Shown here one piece after another: positions 57,459 through 64,000 of a DNA stretch of 64,000 nucleotides. The DNA is from Thermodesulfobacteriota bacterium (GTDB lineage Bacteria > Desulfobacterota > Desulfobacteria > Desulfobacterales > Desulfosudaceae). The stretch spans positions 124,001 through 188,000 of the forward strand of contig JBFMDX010000004.1 of assembly GCA_040753795.1 (NCBI GenBank), given 5' to 3'. A program made the translations under genes and the position numbers. The notes beneath the pieces are model-generated. The model made no database searches and was not told the DNA's origin. It worked only from the letters and a program-made list of their open reading frames with translations. Positions within the stretch are counted from its first letter, which is position 1, and the number at the start of each line of letters is the position of its first letter.

Positions 57459-57647
57459 ATGACCATAAGAATACCGCCTGAAAACATTCTGGACAGAGTG
57501 CTCCGGCTCTTCGGGAAGGAAAGAAAAATTATTTTTCCGGAGGGTGCCGGAAAAACCTACAGGGAAACAGGGCCTTATGTGCAGATAAAGGCAAGAAAAG
57601 AAAGTTTTTTAAAGGCCCTGTTCCGGAGGAAAACAGACAATCATTAA
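57459..57647 (+). CDS. Small basic protein, unknown
   Basis: A 62-residue protein with AAAAGGAGACG ahead of the ATG. It is soluble, basic and likely helical at both ends (ENILDRVLRLFGKERK, KESFLKALFRRK). No family is recognised. It lies 23 bases after the SemiSWEET-like gene and 35 before the next gene. Confidence 0.55.
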   Translation: MTIRIPPENILDRVLRLFGKERKIIFPEGAGKTYRETGPYVQIKARKESFLKALFRRKTDNH

Positions 57648-57682
57648 AACCGCTAAACTGGAGGTTTGGCAAGGAGGTGCCC

Positions 57683-58861
57683 ATGAGAACCCTTTCATTT
57701 GTCTTTTCCCACAAGCTCCCAGTTGTAAAAAAGCGCGTCAAAGCAGGCAGTCCGACATCCTTTCCGGAAAACAAGTCCGGCAAAGGATCGTTTGGCGCAG
57801 GAATTCTTCTCTTGGCGGTCTCGGTACTCACGATATATGTCGCTTACAACATAGCAACCGAAGACAGGATCGTCCCTCAAACGCCTTCAGTCTCTCGTGC
57901 GGACAAAATCGACAGCCGGCTGTCCGAATTTATGGATGAAAAAATAGACCCGGTCCTGAAGGACAACCACAACCGCAACCTTGATGCCGTCAAAAGAGCG
58001 GTTCAGGATGTTAATGATCTCTTCAGCCAGTATGAGCAAGGCGTCGCCCCCTTTGTGGATGATGTTACCAGTTGGGGCACACGCTTTGGAATTATCGGGC
58101 GCTATGCCGGGGAAAAATACGATACCTGGTGGAAAGACAAAGAAAGCACAACCAGAGTGGCCGACTATATCAGCGAAAAATTTGGAAAGCATGTGTTTGC
58201 CGGTAATAAGATCGAGGGGGATTTACAGCTCATCGTCAACAATTTCCTGCAAGATGTCGAAGCCAATCAGAACCTCATGCTTTCCGAAATAACCGAACAG
58301 ATTGAAATGTCCGGCCTGCCAATCGATAAGAATTTATTTAAACCGGAAAACTTCACCCCTAAATTCAAGCAGGATCTTGAGCCGGTCTTAAAGGAAATGG
58401 CGAAAGATTCCATGAATGTCGGCCTCCTGAGTATTCTGGGCGGATTTATATTAGAAGAATCAGCCACAAAAATTGTTCAAAGCGTATTGGCAGCGGTATC
58501 GTCCGGAATAGCGGCTACAACCGCCTCTTCAGCCGCCTCGTCCGCTGTATCCACCGGCGTGATTCAGGGGGGAAATATGCTGTCCATTTCAGCAGCCGGC
58601 GGCGGCGCAGGCAGTTTCGGCGGTCCGGCGGGCATGATCATAGGTGCGGTTGTAGGCCTGACCGTCGGTGTGATCATTGACTGGTGGGCCACGGAGAAGC
58701 TGCAGGAAAAGCTGACCGACCAATGTGTGTCTTTTCTGAACAACACAAAGACCGCGATTCTAAGCAGCGAAGAGGGGCTGATTCCCAGTCTTTACCAGTC
58801 GTTATCAATTACCGGTGAATCCTACCGGCGGGTGATCAACGCAAATTTACGAAAGGAGTAG
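57683..58861 (+). CDS. Glycine-rich membrane protein, unknown
   Basis: About 392 residues from ATG 57683, which has AAGGAGG at five bases. One N-terminal TM helix lies near residues 36-56 (FGAGILLLAVSVLTIYVAYN). A charged helical region (about 65-255) follows. The block at about 255-335 is Ala/Ser/Gly-rich and hydrophobic (SAAGGGAGSFGG, GMIIGAVVGLTVGVIIDWW), with glycine-zipper spacing as in membrane-inserting proteins. The C-terminus is polar. It ends two bases before the next gene. Function is unknown; a membrane partner or channel for the downstream exported proteins is speculation. Confidence 0.7.
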   Translation: MRTLSFVFSHKLPVVKKRVKAGSPTSFPENKSGKGSFGAGILLLAVSVLTIYVAYNIATEDRIVPQTPSVSRADKIDSRLSEFMDEKIDPVLKDNHNRNLDAVKRAVQDVNDLFSQYEQGVAPFVDDVTSWGTRFGIIGRYAGEKYDTWWKDKESTTRVADYISEKFGKHVFAGNKIEGDLQLIVNNFLQDVEANQNLMLSEITEQIEMSGLPIDKNLFKPENFTPKFKQDLEPVLKEMAKDSMNVGLLSILGGFILEESATKIVQSVLAAVSSGIAATTASSAASSAVSTGVIQGGNMLSISAAGGGAGSFGGPAGMIIGAVVGLTVGVIIDWWATEKLQEKLTDQCVSFLNNTKTAILSSEEGLIPSLYQSLSITGESYRRVINANLRKE

Positions 58862-58863
58862 CC

Positions 58864-59802
58864 ATGAAATCATGTCGATTAACCATTTATCCTTTTGTCC
58901 TTCTGTTTATAGTGGGTGTTTGTTCGACCTCTTATGGAAACCCTCTTATCCGGGAATCCCTTGAACAGATCATTGAATTTTCTGTCAAAAAAAGCGGTCA
59001 AACCGCTGCCAAGGAATTTGTCGAATTCGGGGGTGAGACGGCTGCCAGAGAAGTCCTTGAAAAAGCATACCAGGAAGGCGGTGAAGCGCTAACGAAAAAG
59101 GTTGTGCAATATAGCGAAAAATATGGGATAATTGCTTTGAGAGGTATACGGCAATCTCCAAAAATCTTTCTGCAAGCACTTGATGATATGCCGGATAATT
59201 TAATCAGATCGGCACTGCAATCCGTAAAGAGAGAACCTGAGCTATTAGCACGGTTGACCTCTGAATACGGCTCCAAAGCCCTGAAAGTCGCGGCACAACA
59301 TCCCGGGGTTGGTCCTCAGATAGCATCTAAGCTGGGTAAGGAAGGAATCGACCTGGCGCTTGAGCTTCCGACAGAATCCGCAATCAAACTCAATAAGATC
59401 GCCGGCCCTTTACAGAAATTAGACTCAACGCAAAGGTCGGCCATCATAGACATAATAAAAAAAGCGCCGGGGAAGGCCCTGGACCTGCTGGAGAATCATC
59501 CACGGGTATTATATACATCCGCGGCTGTCGCGAGTTTTCTGGCCGCAAAGGATCAAATCCTTGGGGACAGCGAGGTCCATATCGACGATAACGGCCAGGT
59601 CCAGGTAGTTGATAAGCATGGACTGATCGGCAGGACCGTCAATTGCTTACTGAATACAAAAGAAACCCGAAACGCCATATCCGCTGTCTTTTATGTGATT
59701 GCTCTGGTTATCGGCTGCGGGGGGGTGAGTATTATAGTCGGTGGGTTCAGAAAAAGGAAGGTTAAGGAAGAGCGTCTCAAGCAAAAGCTAACCAAAAACT
59801 GA
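58864..59802 (+). CDS. Exported helical protein with C-terminal TM anchor, unknown
   Basis: A 312-residue protein behind GGAGTAGCC. A signal peptide (residues 1 to about 25, ending SYG) is followed by a long region of short amphipathic helices resembling irregular repeats (SEKYGIIALRGIRQSPKIFL, TSEYGSKALKVAAQHPGVG). A C-terminal TM helix (VIALVIGCGGVSIIVGG) ends in a strongly basic tail, so the topology is periplasmic with an inner-membrane anchor. No known family is recognised. From residue 24 on it is duplicated just downstream by the 1,010-bp tandem repeat. It precedes the MORN-AHH gene in the ancestral order. Confidence 0.72.
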   Translation: MKSCRLTIYPFVLLFIVGVCSTSYGNPLIRESLEQIIEFSVKKSGQTAAKEFVEFGGETAAREVLEKAYQEGGEALTKKVVQYSEKYGIIALRGIRQSPKIFLQALDDMPDNLIRSALQSVKREPELLARLTSEYGSKALKVAAQHPGVGPQIASKLGKEGIDLALELPTESAIKLNKIAGPLQKLDSTQRSAIIDIIKKAPGKALDLLENHPRVLYTSAAVASFLAAKDQILGDSEVHIDDNGQVQVVDKHGLIGRTVNCLLNTKETRNAISAVFYVIALVIGCGGVSIIVGGFRKRKVKEERLKQKLTKN

Positions 59803-59940
59803 AATTTCTACGCATGTTTTGTCATTTTACAACCAAAGCCGCCCACAATGAATAAACATAAAAAAAAAATAGCATTAAGCATATTGATATTATTTTTAAT
59901 CAATCAATTTTCTGTTGTTTCGGCTGGCTGCTGGATTCCC
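58931..59940 (+). repeat. 1,010-bp direct tandem repeat, copy 1
   Basis: This copy runs from codon 23 of the exported helical gene through its stop, the 45-base gap and the first 31 codons of the MORN gene. It appears identical to 59941-60950. Two further bases (CT) are shared at the junctions. Confidence 0.93.
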
Positions 59941-60102
59941 CTTATGGAAACCCTCTTATCCGGGAATCCCTTGAACAGATCATTGAATTTTCTGTCAAAA
60001 AAAGCGGTCAAACCGCTGCCAAGGAATTTGTCGAATTCGGGGGTGAGACGGCTGCCAGAGAAGTCCTTGAAAAAGCATACCAGGAAGGCGGTGAAGCGCT
60101 AA
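59848..60102 (+). pseudogene. Chimeric truncated frame: MORN-gene signal peptide joined out of frame
   Basis: The first 32 codons equal the N-terminus of the MORN gene (signal peptide to GCWIPL). At 59941 the frame runs into the helical gene in a non-native frame and stops at 60102. It is a by-product of the tandem duplication. A -1 shift at the junction would join the MORN signal peptide to the helical protein's mature part. Confidence 0.8.
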
Positions 60103-60950
60103 CGAAAAAGGTTGTGCAATATAGCGAAAAATATGGGATAATTGCTTTGAGAGGTATACGGCAATCTCCAAAAATCTTTCTGCAAGCACTTGATGATATG
60201 CCGGATAATTTAATCAGATCGGCACTGCAATCCGTAAAGAGAGAACCTGAGCTATTAGCACGGTTGACCTCTGAATACGGCTCCAAAGCCCTGAAAGTCG
60301 CGGCACAACATCCCGGGGTTGGTCCTCAGATAGCATCTAAGCTGGGTAAGGAAGGAATCGACCTGGCGCTTGAGCTTCCGACAGAATCCGCAATCAAACT
60401 CAATAAGATCGCCGGCCCTTTACAGAAATTAGACTCAACGCAAAGGTCGGCCATCATAGACATAATAAAAAAAGCGCCGGGGAAGGCCCTGGACCTGCTG
60501 GAGAATCATCCACGGGTATTATATACATCCGCGGCTGTCGCGAGTTTTCTGGCCGCAAAGGATCAAATCCTTGGGGACAGCGAGGTCCATATCGACGATA
60601 ACGGCCAGGTCCAGGTAGTTGATAAGCATGGACTGATCGGCAGGACCGTCAATTGCTTACTGAATACAAAAGAAACCCGAAACGCCATATCCGCTGTCTT
60701 TTATGTGATTGCTCTGGTTATCGGCTGCGGGGGGGTGAGTATTATAGTCGGTGGGTTCAGAAAAAGGAAGGTTAAGGAAGAGCGTCTCAAGCAAAAGCTA
60801 ACCAAAAACTGAAATTTCTACGCATGTTTTGTCATTTTACAACCAAAGCCGCCCACAATGAATAAACATAAAAAAAAAATAGCATTAAGCATATTGATAT
60901 TATTTTTAATCAATCAATTTTCTGTTGTTTCGGCTGGCTGCTGGATTCCC
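59941..60950 (+). repeat. 1,010-bp direct tandem repeat, copy 2
   Basis: It directly abuts copy 1 with no spacer. Comparison of the printed sequence shows no differences. The sequences diverge after 60952, where the intact MORN gene continues. Confidence 0.93.
59943..60812 (+). pseudogene. Second copy of the helical gene, lacking its start and signal peptide
   Basis: It encodes residues 24-312 of the upstream 312-residue protein without change. The breakpoint removes just the signal peptide. The frame is open back to about 59862, but no ATG, GTG or TTG start exists before GTG 60114, which would give 232 residues without export signal. It is probably silent unless reached by frameshifting or restart. 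Confidence 0.75.
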
Positions 60951-63668
60951 CTAAAAAATAGCCCATGTAAGGTATGGTTTGATGAATATACAACAAGGGA
61001 CGGGAAAGACTGCGGCGAGCCTTCATATGAGTTTGAGTGGGAGGGAGGTTGTTTTGATAACTACGCCCATGGCCCCGGAGTTTTAAAAACATATCGTTCA
61101 GGAACGCATATTAATACGGAAGCAACGGAGTTGTATTATGGATCAATCAACAAACAGTCCATACAAAAGGTTGGAGAAGATGAATACATTGGCGAGACTA
61201 ATAGGGGCTCCTTGGATGGAAACGGCATTTTAATCAAACATGATGGGCGAAAATATATTGGTGGATTTAACGAAAGTTTGCCACATGGCAAATTGTCAGA
61301 ATATATCGGCGAACAGATACTTTATGACGGTCAATGGATAAACGGGAAGAAAGAGGGCTCTGGGACCATTTATTATAGCAATGGCATAAGGTACGAAGGG
61401 CCGGTTCTTGACGGCAAGCCTCACGGAGAAGGCCTCAGGTATGAAGATGGTAATGTGGTTACTTCCGGGACATGGGATTATGGCGTTTTAAACGGACCGG
61501 TAACAATCAATTACCCGGACGGTAAAAAGGTAGAAACAACCTTTACAAATGATATCAGAGGGGCTGAAGTTGTTATTTATTATCCGAATTATGACAAATA
61601 TGAAGGCGTCATAAATGAAGAGGGCCAGAAGAGCGGCCCTGGAAAATACTACTACGCTAATGGCGATTTATATGTAGGTGCTTGGGCAAGTGACACGCCA
61701 GACGGACTCGGCAAATTGATTTTTAAGGATGGCACAACCCTTGAAGGCGTTTGGAAGAACGGGCAATTAACAGAAAACGACAAAAATTTAATAATATATG
61801 AAAATAATGAGAAATATTTAGGCTCATTAAAAAACGGAATAAGATGCGGCCGTGGAACACTCTATTATAGTAATGGAAACAAATACGAAGGCGAATGGTC
61901 TGATAATGAAAAAAATGGAGAGGGGACATTCCATTTTTCCGATGGAGGCACATATACCGGGAGTTGGTTAAAGGGTAAAAAAAACGGGTCAGGAAGATAT
62001 GACCTTCCGACCGGGGCTTTTTACGAAGGCAATTGGGTTGATGACGAAAGGTCAGGGCTTGGCGTTTTCGTATTCCGCGGCGGATCCAAGTTTGAAGGTC
62101 AATGGGCTAATGACAAAAGAAACGGGCATGGAAAATTACAAACCGTTAGCGGGGCAGAGTATGAAGGTGACTGGAAAGACGATAAAATTAACGGTAAAGG
62201 GAAAATGTCTTTACCGGACGGAGAATATTATGACGGCGAATGGATAGACAATAAAAAGAACGGAAAGGGCGTTTATTACTGGAAAGATGGCTCCGCATAT
62301 ATTGGAGACTGGCAGGACGATCTTCCTCATGGTGGGGGGAACTTTTTCTGGATTAATGGGGATGTTTATGATGGCGAATGGGAATCCGGTTTACCGAATG
62401 GTGAGGGAACGCTGTTTTACGAAAACGGAGACCACTACGAAGGAAGCTGGGTTGACGGGAGCAAGGAAGGTGAGGGCACGTATGTTTTTGAAAACGGTAA
62501 TATTTACAAGGGATTTTTCTTAAACGGTCAGCCCAATGGTTTCGGTACATTCATATTCACCAATGATAGCTTTTACGAGGGCAGTTTTAAAGAAGGACGA
62601 TTTAATGGAGAGGGCTCGCTTCATATATGGCAGGATGACTCATACGTTATTTACACTAGTCTCTGGGATGGCTCCGAAAAATTACCAAAACATGGAAGCA
62701 TTTTGTTTGAAAATGGGGATTTGTTTGAGGGTGAGATCGAAGAGGACGGAGCGCCAACAGCAAATGGTGTATGGTCGACGGATGAAGAAAGACAAGATAG
62801 TGTCGAACCTGACAATGCAAAGCCTGTCCAGTCCCAACTCCAGGAAGATAAACCACAGCAGGAAGCGTCACGAATACGGCGAGCAAATGAGTTCTATAAA
62901 AAGCATGAATCAACTATATCTACTGCTGTTAACGTAGTAAGTCTGGTTCTAACAGTCGCCAGTTTTTTTCCCGCCACCGCTCCGGTTGCGGTTCCGGCAC
63001 TGATGGCACTGAATATTGCGGATGCAGCTATTACAACCACTTCTAAATCGATAGATGCTTATGACGCTTATAAAGAGGGCGACCGGGAAAAGATCAAGGA
63101 AGCGGGGTCCGATTTAATAGTAGAAGTTGGTGTAAATGTTCTTTTTATATACGCACCAAAATTTGTTAAAAAGGGGGTTAAAAAATTTAGTGAAAAACAT
63201 TTGAAAGAGGCGACTTCTGAATTATTAGGAAAAGCACTTTCAAAAGTATTGCGTGGGGCGAAAGCTCCTCTTAGAAGAAAAATAAAGAAAGAAATCAAAG
63301 AAGGTTTCGAAGGGGTAAGAGATTTAGCAAGGATGCAATTCTGTCCTCCTGGAAAATCTTGTGGGAAAATATTTAACGAGCAATACCAGTGCCATCATAT
63401 AGTTGCTCAAGGGGAGCCAGAAGCAGAACCGGCACGAATAATATTGGAAACGTATGGTATTGATGTTAAAAATGATGCTTGCAATAAAGTGTGTTTACCT
63501 CATAGTGGCCCTCACTCTAGCCAATATTATGCTTTTGTAAATATGTGCATCAATGAAGCCGCCAAAAAGGCAGCAGGTAAAAAGGACGGAAGAAATGAAA
63601 TTTTTAAAGCGCTTCTAAAATTACGTATAGGCTTAATAGCTAAAGAAATTCTTTTGTACAACAAATAA
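60858..63668 (+). CDS. Exported MORN-repeat protein with C-terminal AHH-type nuclease-like domain
   Basis: A 936-residue protein. Residues 1-26 form a signal peptide. About 20 MORN repeats of 22-24 residues (YEGEWSDNEKNGEGTF, YEGDWKDDKINGKGKM type) fill residues 110-620. A Gln/Glu-rich linker (about 635-675) precedes a hydrophobic segment (VVSLVLTVASFFPATAPVAV, about 690-720) and charged helices. The C-terminus has CHHIVAQG (His846-His847), then ARIILETYGIDVKNDACNKV and LPHSGPHSSQYY (His882, His886). This pattern resembles the AHH (His-His) nuclease toxin domain. A polymorphic-toxin-like role is inferred; catalysis is unproven. No clear Shine-Dalgarno precedes the ATG. Confidence 0.78.
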   Translation: MNKHKKKIALSILILFLINQFSVVSAGCWIPLKNSPCKVWFDEYTTRDGKDCGEPSYEFEWEGGCFDNYAHGPGVLKTYRSGTHINTEATELYYGSINKQSIQKVGEDEYIGETNRGSLDGNGILIKHDGRKYIGGFNESLPHGKLSEYIGEQILYDGQWINGKKEGSGTIYYSNGIRYEGPVLDGKPHGEGLRYEDGNVVTSGTWDYGVLNGPVTINYPDGKKVETTFTNDIRGAEVVIYYPNYDKYEGVINEEGQKSGPGKYYYANGDLYVGAWASDTPDGLGKLIFKDGTTLEGVWKNGQLTENDKNLIIYENNEKYLGSLKNGIRCGRGTLYYSNGNKYEGEWSDNEKNGEGTFHFSDGGTYTGSWLKGKKNGSGRYDLPTGAFYEGNWVDDERSGLGVFVFRGGSKFEGQWANDKRNGHGKLQTVSGAEYEGDWKDDKINGKGKMSLPDGEYYDGEWIDNKKNGKGVYYWKDGSAYIGDWQDDLPHGGGNFFWINGDVYDGEWESGLPNGEGTLFYENGDHYEGSWVDGSKEGEGTYVFENGNIYKGFFLNGQPNGFGTFIFTNDSFYEGSFKEGRFNGEGSLHIWQDDSYVIYTSLWDGSEKLPKHGSILFENGDLFEGEIEEDGAPTANGVWSTDEERQDSVEPDNAKPVQSQLQEDKPQQEASRIRRANEFYKKHESTISTAVNVVSLVLTVASFFPATAPVAVPALMALNIADAAITTTSKSIDAYDAYKEGDREKIKEAGSDLIVEVGVNVLFIYAPKFVKKGVKKFSEKHLKEATSELLGKALSKVLRGAKAPLRRKIKKEIKEGFEGVRDLARMQFCPPGKSCGKIFNEQYQCHHIVAQGEPEAEPARIILETYGIDVKNDACNKVCLPHSGPHSSQYYAFVNMCINEAAKKAAGKKDGRNEIFKALLKLRIGLIAKEILLYNK

Positions 63669-63696
63669 TATTTTTTAAAATGAGGAAGGCTAAAAA

Positions 63697-64000
63697 ATGG
63701 AAAACAATGATCAAAAAAAATCAGGCAATGGAAAATGGATTGTTGTGGCTGTATGTATTGCGTTTGTTATTGCAATTGTTTTTTACCTTAACAAAACGAC
63801 CGACAACAAATCGGAAATTTCTCCATCAGCACAACAGAATGCCTCGTTAAATGGTTATGAAGGAACAGGAGACGGCCCAGGTGCTTCTAAAAAGATCGGT
63901 GATATCGGGGGCGATCCCGCCAACCCAGATGGGATAGGAGGAAAAGATTCTGACAGCGGTAAAATGACTGAAACTGACGACACTATGCTTGGAGGTGCCA
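63697..64000 (+). CDS. Membrane-anchored Gly/Asp-rich protein, truncated by the window end
   Basis: It starts at ATG 63697 behind GAGGAAGG, 28 bases after the MORN-AHH gene. About 101 residues are visible. A short charged N-terminus precedes one TM helix (WIVVAVCIAFVIAIVFYL, about 14-31), then a polar Gly/Asp/Ser-rich region (GTGDGPGASKKIGDIGGDP). Its place after a nuclease-like gene makes it a candidate partner or immunity gene, but composition suggests a periplasmic linker. No assignment is possible without the rest. Confidence 0.65.
   Translation, partial: MENNDQKKSGNGKWIVVAVCIAFVIAIVFYLNKTTDNKSEISPSAQQNASLNGYEGTGDGPGASKKIGDIGGDPANPDGIGGKDSDSGKMTETDDTMLGGA

Overview
The window looks like the origin-proximal part of an anaerobic Desulfobacterota (deltaproteobacterial) chromosome, probably a Desulfobacteraceae-like sulfate reducer. 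Grounds are the order rpmH-rnpA-yidD-yidC-jag-mnmE, a dnaN-gyrB pair beside a very AT-rich gap, a perfect parS palindrome, and the accessory families (DUF1302/DUF1329, corrinoid methyltransferase pair, CooT, DUF3842, DUF3795, an IspH-UbiA fusion). The taxonomy is inference. I recognised no rRNA, tRNA, CRISPR array or transposase.

Layout. 1-5.4 kb (+): an envelope module of DUF1302 porin-like protein, DUF1329 protein, YCF48/BNR-repeat protein and an RND/MMPL transporter. 5.5-10.4 kb (-): radical SAM protein, cyclic-nucleotide-binding protein and carB. 10.4-10.7 kb: AT-rich candidate replication origin with two DnaA-box-like sites. 10.7-23.8 kb (+): dnaN, gyrB, a B12-radical SAM/DUF2344 fusion, RNase G, then rpmH-rnpA-yidD-yidC-jag-mnmE, ending at parS. 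23.8-26.3 kb (+): a four-gene overlapping set (YkgJ-type Cys cluster, unknown, PrmA-like methyltransferase, zinc-ribbon protein). 26.3-33.0 kb (-): gpmI, rsfS, nadD, proA, proB, obgE, rpmA, rplU. 33.1-37.8 kb: a TetR regulator facing an SCP2 protein, acyl-CoA synthetase and thiolase, with strong palindromic operator candidates; this is a lipid or acyl-CoA catabolic unit. 37.9-41.4 kb: a TonB-dependent receptor and, convergent to it, a solute-binding lipoprotein interrupted by a +1 frameshift at a site resembling the prfB recoding signal. 41.4-46.2 kb: Smr, plsY, methyltransferase, IspH-UbiA fusion, CooT, DUF3842, DUF3795. 46.2-47.4 kb: a dispersed hairpin repeat, a decapitated J-domain gene and a stretch with no supported gene. 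47.4-49.4 kb (-): corrinoid protein and MtaA/UroD-like methyltransferase. 49.7-56.2 kb (+): two adjacent ThDP enzymes (the second with a degraded cofactor motif), AraC and TetR regulators, and a beta-lactamase-fold lipoprotein.

56.7-64.0 kb (+): an accessory operon-like run of small membrane proteins, including a SemiSWEET-like half transporter. It continues with a glycine-rich membrane protein, an exported helical membrane protein and a 936-residue exported protein. That last protein carries about 20 MORN repeats, a hydrophobic segment and a C-terminal AHH-type His-His nuclease-like domain. I read it as a polymorphic-toxin-like effector. A 1,010-bp direct tandem duplication, apparently identical in both copies, lies across the boundary of the last two genes. 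The window ends inside the next gene, so a cognate immunity gene cannot be assigned.
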